Shown here: positions 17,462 to 26,580 of the stretch, one piece after another | How positions within the stretch are numbered: position 1 is the stretch's first letter | Layout of the letters: each line of letters opens with the position of its first letter | Source: Caryophanales bacterium UBA6768 | GTDB taxonomy: Bacteria; Bacillota; Bacilli; Bacillales_D; Amphibacillaceae | Direction of reading: 5' to 3' | DNA: 31,599 bases | NCBI GenBank assembly: GCA_002453315.1 | Contig: DKGO01000223.1 | Span: 1-31,599 of the forward strand | Translations under genes and position numbers: made by a program | Notes under the pieces: model-generated | Seen by the model: the letters and a program-made list of their open reading frames with translations, nothing else | Told to the model about the DNA's origin: nothing | The model's database searches: none

Positions 17462-17980
17462 ATGAATACGTACAGGCTGACTTTATTAGCGATATTAGCA
17501 GCTTTAGGGGTTGTCGGCCGATCATTGTTCGTGTTTTTACCAAATGTTCAACCTGTAACCGCTATTATTATCATTGCGGGAATCATGTTAGGTCCATTGT
17601 CAGCAATTATTTTAGCCTTTCTCATTACCTTTTTGTCTAACATGTTGTTAGGAATGGGAATATGGACAGTTTGGCAAGTCATTGCTTGGGGAATCATCGG
17701 TCTATTAAGTGGCCTGATTGGCAAGACATTTAAATCTATCCCTATTTACATTATTGCACTAATGGCCCTTATAAGTGGTTATTTTTATGGATTGATCATT
17801 TCATTAACAACTTATCAAGTGACAGGTAAATTTTGGCCTTATTACATGTTGGGACTGCCATTCGATACGTATCATGCAATAGGTAATGTAGTATTCATTA
17901 TCCTGCTGTATCCAATCATTAAATATTTATTAGATAAATATTCTGGCAATCGTTTTCAAATCCAACAATCAAAATCGTAA
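17462..17980 (+). CDS. ECF transporter S component, probably for cobalamin
   Basis: This 172-residue membrane protein has about six helices and the S-component pattern with a small-residue-rich first helix (LLAILAALGVVGR) and the PNVQPVTAIIIIAG and GIWTVWQVIAWGIIGLLSGL segments found in CbrT-like substrate-binding subunits. S components bind a vitamin and dock on a shared EcfAA'T energising module, which is not encoded in this window. The B12 riboswitch upstream is the main reason to assign cobalamin or another corrinoid. The start follows the lipoprotein stop by four bases, with GGGAG overlapping it. RibU lies in a comparable place in B. subtilis, but this sequence does not look like RibU. 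Confidence 0.82.
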   Translation: MNTYRLTLLAILAALGVVGRSLFVFLPNVQPVTAIIIIAGIMLGPLSAIILAFLITFLSNMLLGMGIWTVWQVIAWGIIGLLSGLIGKTFKSIPIYIIALMALISGYFYGLIISLTTYQVTGKFWPYYMLGLPFDTYHAIGNVVFIILLYPIIKYLLDKYSGNRFQIQQSKS

Positions 17981-17990
17981 CGTAACCATC

Positions 17991-18025
17991 AATAGCCTAC
18001 TTATTTTTTAGTAGGCTATTTTTTT
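17991..18025 (+). terminator. Rho-independent terminator after the S-component gene
   Basis: AATAGCCTAC pairs perfectly with GTAGGCTATT around a 10-base loop and is followed by TTTTT. It ends the riboswitch operon. The remaining gap to 18214 shows no gene. Confidence 0.92.
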
Positions 18026-18214
18026 GGACTAAATTTTAGAATAGACGAAAGGTCGATTTTAAGGAATTTGAGGGAGTTGGTACGATTTAAGCGCGATAAT
18101 TGATTTTTGTAAGAATCAATTAAGATTAAATACTTTAGATTTTTAATAAAATTGATTTTTTAGATACTATGATTTGTGATCCATATGGTATGATAATAGT
18201 ATAGGTGAGAAATA

Positions 18215-18787
18215 ATGAATCAATCAGAATTAATAAAACGAATGAGCCCAAAAGAAATTAGAAAAGCACTATACATGTCGCAGCTATTTTTTTTACTGTT
18301 AGGTATAATTTTAAGTATATTTTTATTTCCGTCATCATTGTTACACTGGAAAAACTTGTTCATATTTGATTATAAACAAATTATTTTATTAGGAATTATC
18401 CCTGCAATGATTATTGTGTTGATAGAAATTTTTTTATATAGGGTTATTCCAAAAAGATACTTTGATGATGGGGGTATGAATGAAAAAGTATTTAAGCATA
18501 CTACTATGTTACACGTTGCTTTTATTGCTCTTATAGTTGCCATAAGTGAAGAATTGCTGTTTCGTGGTTTAGTACAAACTGTTTTTGGTTATGTATTTGC
18601 TAGTAGCTTATTTGCTGTCATTCATTATCGTTATTTAAAAAAGCCACTTTTGTTTTTGTTAGTTATTTTGATTAGTTTTTTAATTGGTTATTTATTTGAA
18701 TTGACCGGTAATTTGCTTGTAACGATAGCATTTCATTTTGTTCTTGACTTTTTATTAGGCATTTATATTCGTAAAGTTTCAAACTAA
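18215..18787 (+). CDS. ypbD: CPBP-family intramembrane protease homolog (YpbD-like)
   Basis: This is a 190-residue multi-pass membrane protein with the three CPBP (Abi/CAAX-protease-like) motifs: EELLFR (Glu112, Glu113, Arg117), FAVIH (Phe133, His137) and HFVLD (His174, Asp178). The third motif has Asp where many family members have Asn. The family includes type II CAAX prenyl endopeptidases and bacteriocin self-immunity proteins; the bacterial substrate here is unknown. The start has AGGTGA seven bases upstream. Its place before the ypbE-like gene and gudB matches B. subtilis ypbD. Confidence 0.83.
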   Translation: MNQSELIKRMSPKEIRKALYMSQLFFLLLGIILSIFLFPSSLLHWKNLFIFDYKQIILLGIIPAMIIVLIEIFLYRVIPKRYFDDGGMNEKVFKHTTMLHVAFIALIVAISEELLFRGLVQTVFGYVFASSLFAVIHYRYLKKPLLFLLVILISFLIGYLFELTGNLLVTIAFHFVLDFLLGIYIRKVSN

Positions 18788-18825
18788 ACTTGATAGGTTA
18801 ACTTTCAAAAATGGAGTGTATATAA

Positions 18826-19962
18826 ATGACAAATGGTAAAAAAAGTGAAAATCAGGCAGCAAATTTAAAAAAAATATTAGCCGAAATTAATGCCCAGCAA
18901 CTTGGGCGTGAATCATTGTTGAGTGATGAAGAAACGGAATGGGACACGTTACAAAAGTCCAAACTAAAGAAAACTAAAGAGGATTCCACGATTCACTCAA
19001 GTGAGATCTATCAAAATGTTAGTGGGGTGAAACAAAAAATAGCAGATAATAAATTTCCTAATGAATCATCATTAGATTTACAAGAGAGGTCCACAACTAT
19101 CTCTAATGAATCGTTAACTAACCATAAATCGAAACAAAATGATTCCGATAACGAAGGATTAACAATTGGTGCCATTGAAAAGAAATTTGCTGAAAATTCT
19201 TCTTTGGAAATTAGCAAAATGTTTATTAATGAAGCCAATTCAATCAGGGGTAAATCCTCTGCGGAAGAATCATCCCCTAACAATGAAAAAAAGACTGAAG
19301 TGGAATCATCTGCTAACAAAGAAGAAACGGTTGCAAGAGCGTTTACTTCTGATGAAAAAATGGATACAGAGGAATCATCTTCAAAAAATAAAAGGGATCA
19401 TAACGAAGATGAAACTATTGAACAGTCCATTGACGAAGGCAATGAAACCCTACTTGAGACTGCAAGTATTCGTAGTGAAAAAAATGATTATGTACCATAC
19501 GGTCATTACGAAAAAGTAACAGACCATTCAGATGACATCATTTATTATGATAGTGACTTGTTTCAGGAATATGTAAAACGTAGTTTAGAGAAAGAGTCAG
19601 ATTTAAATAAAGGAATATCCAATCAAAATGTAATGCTAGGAAAATCCGAAGACCATATAAAGAAATCATCACAAAATGAAAATGATTATTTAAATAGTAG
19701 TGCTAGATCAAATGAGGATAATCAAGAATCTACCCCATATCAAAGCAATGTAATTGAAATGGGTACCCTGAATTTACCACCAAGGAGGGAAGTGCATCGA
19801 AAATCAAAACGGAAATTAACGTTATACGGAACAAGACCACTTTTGCGTCTTGGAGTATCTGTTTGTTTAACGTTAATTACTGTCGGTTACCTATTTTATT
19901 CAGCAAGTGAAGAGTTGATTGATTTGTTTCAATTAAAACAATTATTAAATTGGTTTCTCTAA
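18826..19962 (+). CDS. Acidic low-complexity protein with C-terminal membrane anchor (YpbE position)
   Basis: Residues 1-320 are hydrophilic and rich in Ser, Glu, Asn and Lys, with an imperfect repeat of the type ESS-x-N-x-E around residues 145-190. A single hydrophobic segment (about 342-361) lies near the end, followed by about 17 residues. There is no N-terminal signal, so the bulk is probably cytoplasmic with a C-terminal anchor. Position between ypbD and gudB is that of B. subtilis ypbE, which encodes a LysM-domain protein; no LysM is visible here or in the bases after the stop. It may be a diverged or truncated YpbE, or a replacement; function unknown. Confidence 0.7.
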   Translation: MTNGKKSENQAANLKKILAEINAQQLGRESLLSDEETEWDTLQKSKLKKTKEDSTIHSSEIYQNVSGVKQKIADNKFPNESSLDLQERSTTISNESLTNHKSKQNDSDNEGLTIGAIEKKFAENSSLEISKMFINEANSIRGKSSAEESSPNNEKKTEVESSANKEETVARAFTSDEKMDTEESSSKNKRDHNEDETIEQSIDEGNETLLETASIRSEKNDYVPYGHYEKVTDHSDDIIYYDSDLFQEYVKRSLEKESDLNKGISNQNVMLGKSEDHIKKSSQNENDYLNSSARSNEDNQESTPYQSNVIEMGTLNLPPRREVHRKSKRKLTLYGTRPLLRLGVSVCLTLITVGYLFYSASEELIDLFQLKQLLNWFL

Positions 19963-20054
19963 TCTTTAAATGGGTAGGTATTTATAATGAAAATGGCTTT
20001 AATTGTGTAGGTATTTGTTTCCACTTTTATTGTGTAATCTATAGTAGCTACTGA

Positions 20055-20082
20055 TTGCATAAATATCCTAAAGGTGTATACT
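20055..20082 (+). promoter_or_regulatory. Likely promoter of the glutamate dehydrogenase gene
   Basis: TTGCAT (20055-20060) and TATACT (20077-20082) are 16 bases apart, 57 bases before the start codon. Confidence 0.5.
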
Positions 20083-20138
20083 AAAAAATGAAGGTTTCTA
20101 TTAAAATGATGGATTGATAATTTAGGGGGTAAAAGCAC

Positions 20139-21419
20139 ATGTCAGCCGATAAAACAGCAGATTCCAGTGAGAAAACAAAGGTGCAAAGCAATGTTTTGGA
20201 GTCAACGAGGACTGTTGTAAAGGAAGCTTTGGACAAGTTAGGTTATCCAAATGAAGTGTATGAATTACTTAAGGATTCGTTACGTATGTTAAAGGTACGA
20301 ATTCCCGTTCGGATGGATGACGGTTCAATTAAAGTTTTTACTGGTTATCGTGCCCAGCATAATGATGCTGTTGGACCAACGAAAGGTGGAGTTCGTTTTC
20401 ACCCTGATGTGAATGAAACAGAAACTAATGCTTTAGCTATTTGGATGAGTCTAAAGGCAGGTATTGTTGACCTACCATACGGTGGTGGAAAAGGTGGTAT
20501 CGTCTGTGATCCACGTGAAATGTCTTTTCGCGAATTAGAAAATTTAAGTCGTGGTTATGTCCGTGCAATTAGCCAATTTGTAGGTCCGACGAAAGATATC
20601 CCGGCACCAGATGTATTTACTAATTCACAAATTATGGCTTGGATGATGGATGAATATAGTCGTATTGATGAATTCAATAATCCAGGTTTTATTACAGGGA
20701 AACCAATTGTATTAGGAGGTTCCCATGGTCGTGAATCTGCAACTGCAAAGGGAGTAACCATTTGTATTGAAGAAGCAGCAAAAAAACGAGGCTTTGAATT
20801 AGAAGGTGCTCGTGTTGTTGTTCAAGGTTTTGGTAATGCTGGTAGTTTCCTATCTAAATTTTTACATGAAGCAGGAGCAAAAGTAGTCGGAATTTCTGAT
20901 GCGTACGGTGGATTGCATGATCCGGAAGGTTTGGATATTGACTATTTGTTAGACCGGCGTGACAGTTTTGGAACAGTAACAACACTATTTAAAAATACAA
21001 TTACGAACAAGGAATTATTAGAGTTAGATTGTGATATTCTAGTACCAGCAGCTGTACAAAATCAAATTACAGCTGAAAATGCCCCTAATGTTAAGGCTGA
21101 TATCGTCGTTGAGGCAGCTAATGGGCCAACAACGATGGAAGCTACAAAAATCTTAACCGAACGTGGAAAGCTTCTTGTACCTGATGTGTTAGCATCCTCA
21201 GGAGGAGTAACTGTTTCTTATTTTGAATGGGTACAAAATAATCAAGGTTATTATTGGCCTGAGGAAGAAGTAGAAGAAAAGTTGTATGAAATTATGCAAA
21301 AAGCGTTCGAAACGATTTATAATACTGCTCAAACGAGACGGGTTGATATGCGACTAGCAGCTTACATGGTTGGTGTGAGGAAAATGGCTGAAGCATCTCG
21401 ATATCGTGGTTGGGTTTAA
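20139..21419 (+). CDS. gudB: NAD-specific glutamate dehydrogenase
   Basis: The enzyme deaminates L-glutamate to 2-oxoglutarate and ammonia with NAD, linking amino-acid catabolism to the citrate cycle. The 426-residue protein has the dimerisation and substrate domain with the catalytic lysine in LPYGGGKGG (Lys118), the conserved PAPDVFTNSQIMAWMMDEYS segment and the nucleotide-binding GFGNAGS loop. The position upstream of sleB-ypeB points to gudB rather than rocG. The nine-base duplication that inactivates gudB in B. subtilis 168 (near residue 95) is absent, so the enzyme should be active. A GGGGG site precedes the ATG. Confidence 0.95.
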   Translation: MSADKTADSSEKTKVQSNVLESTRTVVKEALDKLGYPNEVYELLKDSLRMLKVRIPVRMDDGSIKVFTGYRAQHNDAVGPTKGGVRFHPDVNETETNALAIWMSLKAGIVDLPYGGGKGGIVCDPREMSFRELENLSRGYVRAISQFVGPTKDIPAPDVFTNSQIMAWMMDEYSRIDEFNNPGFITGKPIVLGGSHGRESATAKGVTICIEEAAKKRGFELEGARVVVQGFGNAGSFLSKFLHEAGAKVVGISDAYGGLHDPEGLDIDYLLDRRDSFGTVTTLFKNTITNKELLELDCDILVPAAVQNQITAENAPNVKADIVVEAANGPTTMEATKILTERGKLLVPDVLASSGGVTVSYFEWVQNNQGYYWPEEEVEEKLYEIMQKAFETIYNTAQTRRVDMRLAAYMVGVRKMAEASRYRGWV

Positions 21420-21440
21420 AATAAAATAAAATTAATGAAA

Positions 21441-21477
21441 AAGCTTACCAATTAGATGGTAGGCTTTATTTTTTTTT
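21441..21477 (+). terminator. Rho-independent terminator after gudB
   Basis: AAGCTTACCA pairs with TGGTAGGCTT (one G-T pair) around a 6-base loop, followed by a T-rich run. Confidence 0.85.
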
Positions 21478-21586
21478 GTGGCATTGTATCGTTAAACAAA
21501 TCCAATCTTTTTAATTCAAAGAAAAATGTATAAAAGAAACATTTTTATCAAATTATATGATAACAACATAATTTGGAGGAAATAAA

Positions 21587-22366
21587 ATGAACGATAAAAA
21601 AGTGTATTTTATATTTATTTTAACTCTCCTGTTGATAGCGACTTTTCACATAGAGAAAACTGAACAGGTTCATGCATTTAGCCCACAAGTCATTCAACAT
21701 GGTGCTGTTGGTGATGATGTTATTGAACTACAAGCTAGGCTTCAATATATCGGCTTTTATCATGGGAAAATTGATGGTGTGTTCGGTTGGAGTACATATT
21801 GGGCATTAAGAAATTTTCAATATGAATTTGGCATGGAAATCGACGGATTGGCGGGTCAAAAAACAAAGGAAAAACTTGTAAAAGCAACAAAATTCGATGA
21901 AAAATCGGTAAAAGAAAAAATGTATCAAACACCATCAAACAAACAGACAAGTCAGTCAAAAAATCAAAATAAACCTGCTCAGTCAACATCTGTTAATGTT
22001 CCGCACGGCTTTTCACAAAATGATATTACGTTGTTGGCAAATGCTGTTTATGGTGAAGCGAGAGGTGAACCTTATGAAGGGCAGGTAGCAGTGGCCTCAG
22101 TCATTTTAAATCGGGTAAAACATCATACTTTTCCCAACACTGTGTCGGGTGTAATTTTTGAGCCAAGGGCCTTTACTGCTGTAGCTGATGGGCAAATTTG
22201 GCTAACACCAAACGATACAGCGAAAAGGGCTGTTATTGATGCAATCAATGGATGGGATCCCTCGGAAAATGCCATTTATTATTTTAATCCAGACACTGCT
22301 ACTTCGGGATGGATTTGGTCCCGTCCACAAATTAAACGGATTGGTAAACATATATTTTGTAAATAG
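21587..22366 (+). CDS. sleB: Spore cortex-lytic enzyme SleB
   Basis: SleB is a lytic transglycosylase that degrades the muramic-lactam-containing cortex during germination. The 259-residue precursor has an N-terminal signal segment (about 5-30), a peptidoglycan-binding domain (about 35-97; GDDVIELQARLQYIGF), a Ser/Gln/Asn linker and the catalytic hydrolase domain (about 140-259) with the predicted catalytic Glu157 in NAVYGEARGEPYEGQ. TTGGAGG gives a strong ribosome-binding site. It is normally made in the forespore under sigma-G; TGTATA near 21525 with AATTATA 18 bases later is a weak candidate promoter. ypeB follows directly. Confidence 0.96.
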   Translation: MNDKKVYFIFILTLLLIATFHIEKTEQVHAFSPQVIQHGAVGDDVIELQARLQYIGFYHGKIDGVFGWSTYWALRNFQYEFGMEIDGLAGQKTKEKLVKATKFDEKSVKEKMYQTPSNKQTSQSKNQNKPAQSTSVNVPHGFSQNDITLLANAVYGEARGEPYEGQVAVASVILNRVKHHTFPNTVSGVIFEPRAFTAVADGQIWLTPNDTAKRAVIDAINGWDPSENAIYYFNPDTATSGWIWSRPQIKRIGKHIFCK

Positions 22367-22380
22367 GAAGGGTGAGACAT

Positions 22381-23730
22381 ATGGTCCGTTCGATTATCAT
22401 TGGAATATTAACAGTTGGTCTAATCGGTGTTGGTTATTGGGGTTATAAAGGACATAGTGAAAAAAATATGCTCCTCATTCATGCGGAAAATGATTATCAA
22501 AGGTCGTTTCACCAATTATCATATCATATGGATTCATTACATGATAAAATTGGTACCTCATTGGCAATGAATTCTGGTAAACGGTTATCCCCTCAATTTG
22601 TTGACATATGGCGTTTGTCTTCTGCTGCCCAATCTGACGTCAGCCAATTGCCACTTTCATTAATGCCGATTCAAAAAACGGAAGAATTTTTATCAAATAT
22701 CGGTAATTTCACGTATAAAACGGCTATTCGTAATTTGGATGATGATCCCCTTACAGACGATGAATTAGATACATTAAAAAAGTATTATGAACAGGCTGCT
22801 ACTATTAAGGATGAACTGAGGGAGGCACAATATTTATCTCTAAGAGATAATTTACGTTGGATGGAGATAGATACTGTATTACAATCAGATGATGACACAT
22901 CTGATCATTCAATCATTTCAGGATTACAGACAGTGGAGGATGGAGTTACTGAGTTTATTGACGGCAATAAAGATAATCCTCTAATGTCACGAAAAGAGAA
23001 AGATTATACATTTAAACAAATAAGGGGTAATCGAAAAAGTGAAGAAGAAATTATTGATTTTAGCAAGGATCTATTTTCCATCAAAAATAAAGATGCAATT
23101 ACAATAAGTAAGAGTTTAGAAGGGGCAGATGTGGCCAATTATAATGTGTTTTATGAAGATGAACAGGATGAAAAAAGTATTTTTATGGATGTAACAGAAA
23201 AAGGGGCTCATCCTGTCACGATTTTAGTTAATCGGCCACTAAATGAACAAAAAATTTCCTTAAATGAAGGCTTGAAAAAAGCAGAGAAGTATTTGAAAAA
23301 GTTTGATTACGAAAAAATGGATATTTTTCAAAGTCAGCAGTTTGATAATTATGGCGTTTATACTTTTGCCTACACAGAAGATGATATAAAGGTTTATCCA
23401 GATACGATTGTCGTTAAGGTTGCTTTAGATAATGGTGATATTATTGGATTCAATGCAAGAAGTTTTTTAATAAATCACCATGATCGTAAAATGGAGGAGC
23501 CTAAAATAACCGCCGCTGAAGCCGAATCTTTTGTGAATGGGCAGTTAAGATTACAGGACGAACATTTGGCTTTAATTGAAAATAGTGTTGGTGATGAAGT
23601 ACTCACATATGCATTTTTGGGGACAATGGGTGATGAAACATATCGAATCTTTATTAATGCAATGGATGGTACTGAAGAAAAGGTAGAAAAATTAACGGGC
23701 ACTGAAACTAATTTCGAAGTAGTGATGTAG
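22381..23730 (+). CDS. ypeB: Germination protein YpeB
   Basis: YpeB is a membrane-anchored partner required for stable SleB in the spore; each protects the other. The 449-residue protein has an N-terminal membrane segment (about 4-21), a helical N-terminal domain and C-terminal PepSY-type domains (for example around LNEGLKKAEKYLKKF and KITAAEAESFVNGQL). A GTG at 22372 is in frame but ATG 22381 follows GAAGGGTGA and gives the B. subtilis length (450). It starts 14 bases after sleB, so the two form one operon, ended by a strong terminator. Confidence 0.95.
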   Translation: MVRSIIIGILTVGLIGVGYWGYKGHSEKNMLLIHAENDYQRSFHQLSYHMDSLHDKIGTSLAMNSGKRLSPQFVDIWRLSSAAQSDVSQLPLSLMPIQKTEEFLSNIGNFTYKTAIRNLDDDPLTDDELDTLKKYYEQAATIKDELREAQYLSLRDNLRWMEIDTVLQSDDDTSDHSIISGLQTVEDGVTEFIDGNKDNPLMSRKEKDYTFKQIRGNRKSEEEIIDFSKDLFSIKNKDAITISKSLEGADVANYNVFYEDEQDEKSIFMDVTEKGAHPVTILVNRPLNEQKISLNEGLKKAEKYLKKFDYEKMDIFQSQQFDNYGVYTFAYTEDDIKVYPDTIVVKVALDNGDIIGFNARSFLINHHDRKMEEPKITAAEAESFVNGQLRLQDEHLALIENSVGDEVLTYAFLGTMGDETYRIFINAMDGTEEKVEKLTGTETNFEVVM

Positions 23731-23773
23731 CCGTTGGCAAGTCTATCTATACAACAGGAAATTAATATAATGA

Positions 23774-23818
23774 ATGACAGGCCCCCATCTAAATTGTAAA
23801 AGGGTGCCTGTCATTTTT
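23774..23818 (+). terminator. Rho-independent terminator after ypeB
   Basis: ATGACAGGC pairs perfectly with GCCTGTCAT, with a further C-G rich inner part, and is followed by TTTTT. Confidence 0.88.
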
Positions 23819-23851
23819 AAATTGATGAACATTCGTAAAAGTTGATTTTTT

Positions 23852-23881
23852 TTCACTAATTTGCCTTTTTTATGGTATGAT
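23852..23881 (+). promoter_or_regulatory. Likely promoter of cmk
   Basis: TTCACT (23852-23857) and TATGAT (23876-23881) are 18 bases apart, after the ypeB terminator. Confidence 0.45.
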
Positions 23882-23950
23882 TTATAGGAAAAAGTATCAT
23901 GATTATTTGGATTAAATCCATTTATATGGAATGTCATTGGGGGAAATAAT

Positions 23951-24625
23951 GTGAGGAAAGAAAGAGTAGTAAGAATTGCTATTGATGGTCCGGCAGCGGC
24001 TGGTAAGAGTACTGTTGCTAAACTTGTTGCTGAACGACTTTCAATTGTTTATGTTGATACTGGTGCAATGTATCGGGCTTTTACATTAAAAGTATTACAA
24101 ACAAACACTGATATAGAAAATAATGATGAAGTCATCACCCTATTACATAACACGAATATTGAATTGACGTATCACGAAAATGGGCAGAGGGTGTTTTTAG
24201 ATGGAGTAGATGTGACTGATGACATTCGTACCCATAAAGTAAACCAATATGTTTCAAAAATCGCCCAAATCAAAGAAGTACGTGAAGAGATGGTCGAACA
24301 GCAACGAAGATTTGCCAACAATCGAAGCATTGTAATGGATGGCAGGGATATTGGTACTCATGTGATTCCTGATGCTGAAGTCAAAATATTTTTAGTAGCG
24401 TCAGCCGAAGAAAGAGCGAAAAGGAGACATGAGGAAAATATTTCTAAAGGAGTCACTTCCGATGTGAAACAAATCACGAAGGAAATTGAGGAAAGGGATC
24501 AACTTGATTATACTAGGTCTGTTTCCCCATTGGTGAAAGCAGATGATGCTACTGAAATTGATACAACTTCTTTATCAATTAGTGATGTAGTAACATTAAT
24601 TATTGAAGAGGCAGAAAATAATTAA
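23951..24625 (+). CDS. cmk: Cytidylate kinase
   Basis: Cmk phosphorylates CMP and dCMP to the diphosphates with ATP in the cytoplasm. The 224-residue protein has the P-loop GPAAAGKS (13-20), the VDTGAMYRA segment, the MDGRDIGTHVIPDA motif and the lid region EERAKRRHEE. Length equals the B. subtilis enzyme. The start is GTG at 23951 with GGGGGAAA upstream; an ATG two bases earlier reads straight into a stop. Confidence 0.96.
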   Translation: MRKERVVRIAIDGPAAAGKSTVAKLVAERLSIVYVDTGAMYRAFTLKVLQTNTDIENNDEVITLLHNTNIELTYHENGQRVFLDGVDVTDDIRTHKVNQYVSKIAQIKEVREEMVEQQRRFANNRSIVMDGRDIGTHVIPDAEVKIFLVASAEERAKRRHEENISKGVTSDVKQITKEIEERDQLDYTRSVSPLVKADDATEIDTTSLSISDVVTLIIEEAENN

Positions 24626-24681
24626 AAGATAGAAAAACAAGTTAATCACCACTTGGATTTTTAATTATTGTGTGACTTTAG

Positions 24682-24710
24682 TCGTGACTCACTACAATTC
24701 ATGGTATACT
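24682..24710 (+). promoter_or_regulatory. Possible promoter of the S1-repeat gene
   Basis: TATACT (24705-24710) preceded by TGG forms an extended -10; the -35 match (TCGTGA at 24682) is poor. Confidence 0.35.
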
Positions 24711-24774
24711 ATAATTATCATTTTACATATAATTTTATACTTTTAATATAAACTAGTGTTTAGGAGTGGTACGT

Positions 24775-25899
24775 ATGAGTGAAACAAATGAGATAAATGT
24801 CGGTGATCAAGTTACTGGACAAGTAGTGAAAGTAGATGAGTCCCAGGTATATGTTGATATCGGCTACAAAACGGAGGGAATTATTCCGATTAATGAGATA
24901 TCTAATTTGCATGTTGATGATCCAGCTGAGTTCGTTAACATTGGTGATGAATTAACATTACTTGTCAAAAAAATTGATGATGAAGAAGTAATTCTATCTA
25001 AAAAAGTGCTGGATGCAGAAAAAGCCTGGGTGGATTTACAGGCAAAATTCGAAGCCGGAGAAATTTTTGAAACGACTGTAAAAGAGGTCGTAAAAGGTGG
25101 TCTTGTTGTTGATGTTGGACTTCGGGGATTTATTCCGGCATCATTAGTCGAAACTTATTTTGTTGAGGATTTTTCTGATTATAAAGATAAAAAGTTACTC
25201 GTTAAGGTAACTGACATTGATCAAGAACAAAATCGTGTCATCCTTTCCCATCGTGCTGTTGTTGAAGAGGAGCAACAGAAAGAGAGGATTTCAAAGTTAC
25301 AAACACTTGAGCAAGGTGATATTGTTGAAGGAACAGTGCAACGGATTACAAGTTTTGGTGCCTTTGTTGATATTGGTGGGATTGATGGATTAGTACACAT
25401 ATCTGAACTAGATCATTCACGTGTTGAAAAGGTATCTGATGTGTTAGAGGAAGGACAAGTTATTAAAGTGGAAGTTCTATCCGTAGATCAAGATAGTGAA
25501 CGTGTTTCACTGTCATATAAAAACACCCTACCAGGCCCTTGGACAAATATTGAAGACCGAATTAAAGAAGGGGATAATGTACAAGGAGTTGTCAAACGAC
25601 TAGTAGATTTTGGAGCGTTTGTTGAAATAGAAAAAGGAGTGGAAGGACTCGTTCATATTTCACAAATTGCCAATCGACATATTGGGACTCCCCACGAGGT
25701 CCTTGAAGTAGGACAAGAAATAATGAGTAAGGTGTTAAGTGTTAGTGAAAGAGAAAAGCGTATTTCATTAAGTATAAAGGAAATTGAATTAGAGGAAGAA
25801 CAAAGTCATATTGAACAATATGAAAAAGAAGATGACGACCAAGGTTTTTCATTGGGTGATATGATTGGTGATAAGTTAGATCAATATAAAAATGAATAA
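24775..25899 (+). CDS. ypfD: S1-domain RNA-binding protein, RpsA homolog (YpfD)
   Basis: The 374-residue protein consists of four S1 RNA-binding repeats at about 8-76, 94-160, 178-248 and 264-334, the last two with the classic [19 protein letters not shown] and [20 protein letters not shown] cores, then an acidic tail. It resembles ribosomal protein S1 of Proteobacteria but has fewer repeats, as usual in Firmicutes, where it is not an essential ribosome component. ATG 24775 is preferred over an in-frame GTG at 24766 because TAGGAGTGG precedes it. The place after cmk is conserved. Confidence 0.93.
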   Translation: MSETNEINVGDQVTGQVVKVDESQVYVDIGYKTEGIIPINEISNLHVDDPAEFVNIGDELTLLVKKIDDEEVILSKKVLDAEKAWVDLQAKFEAGEIFETTVKEVVKGGLVVDVGLRGFIPASLVETYFVEDFSDYKDKKLLVKVTDIDQEQNRVILSHRAVVEEEQQKERISKLQTLEQGDIVEGTVQRITSFGAFVDIGGIDGLVHISELDHSRVEKVSDVLEEGQVIKVEVLSVDQDSERVSLSYKNTLPGPWTNIEDRIKEGDNVQGVVKRLVDFGAFVEIEKGVEGLVHISQIANRHIGTPHEVLEVGQEIMSKVLSVSEREKRISLSIKEIELEEEQSHIEQYEKEDDDQGFSLGDMIGDKLDQYKNE

Positions 25900-25906
25900 A
25901 TGGTTA

Positions 25907-25947
25907 AAAACTTTTCCATAAATTATGCTGTAATGGAAAAGTTTTTT
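25907..25947 (+). terminator. Rho-independent terminator after ypfD
   Basis: A 13-bp perfect stem (AAAACTTTTCCAT with ATGGAAAAGTTTT) around a 13-base loop runs into a T tract. Confidence 0.9.
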
Positions 25948-25998
25948 GATTAAAGTCATGTTAAATATCACATAATGATATAATAGTAGGTGATGTTT

Positions 25999-26556
25999 AT
26001 GTTTGAACTGTTTTTAACTTATTGGTTCAGCTGGATACTATTTATTATCATTATGTTTTTTTGGGAAAAGGGACGGCTAAGATCATTTTTACTTTTTAGT
26101 ATTTTAATTATGTTAATATTTTTCCCCGTCTATATAACGATTTTATCAATACGGATATCAATCGTTGTTTTCATTATGTTCATTATTTCAATGATTCTTT
26201 TTGTTAGAAAAAAACCGACTTATTTTCGGTTCTTAACTACTTTTTCTATGACGATTGGCTATATTGGTTTGTTGTTTTGGCAAAAGGTTTCGCCTATTTG
26301 GTTTTTTATGCCGACCTTTATGATGTTTTCGCTCATTATTGTAGGGGTGATTATTTTTTTGCAAAAGGGATTATTTGAACAAATTTCAAGCGTCATATTG
26401 TCTGTACTAGCTGCCCATTTTCTATATGATATTTTTTTACACGTATATGATCTTCATCATGAGTTGTCGAATGATGCTATTCTTACTATTAATTTTTCTA
26501 CATTATTGTTACTCATGGTATACTTTTTACGGGCGAATTTTCAGAAGATATTTTAA
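25999..26556 (+). CDS. yphA: Membrane protein YphA
   Basis: The 185-residue protein is almost wholly hydrophobic with about six predicted membrane segments and short charged loops. Function is unknown. It matches B. subtilis YphA in position (between ypfD and der), size (about 199) and opening pattern of an aromatic-rich first helix. ATGs or GTGs at 25990, 25993 and 25999 are in frame; 25999 fits the AGGTGAT ribosome-binding site best. Confidence 0.8.
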   Translation: MFELFLTYWFSWILFIIIMFFWEKGRLRSFLLFSILIMLIFFPVYITILSIRISIVVFIMFIISMILFVRKKPTYFRFLTTFSMTIGYIGLLFWQKVSPIWFFMPTFMMFSLIIVGVIIFLQKGLFEQISSVILSVLAAHFLYDIFLHVYDLHHELSNDAILTINFSTLLLLMVYFLRANFQKIF

Positions 26557-26580
26557 GTCATATTGTTAATTCCTCACAAA

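Noticed and set aside
17462..17980. RibU riboflavin S component, expected near this position by synteny
   Set aside because: The sequence lacks the RibU pattern and is preceded by a cobalamin, not an FMN, riboswitch.
19166..19519. 117-codon frame within the ypbE-position gene
   Set aside because: It is a shifted reading of a low-complexity, purine-rich region; the main frame has the start signal and the membrane anchor.
20139..21419. Inactive gudB with the nine-base duplication known from B. subtilis 168
   Set aside because: The region around residues 90-105 has a single copy and the frame is complete.
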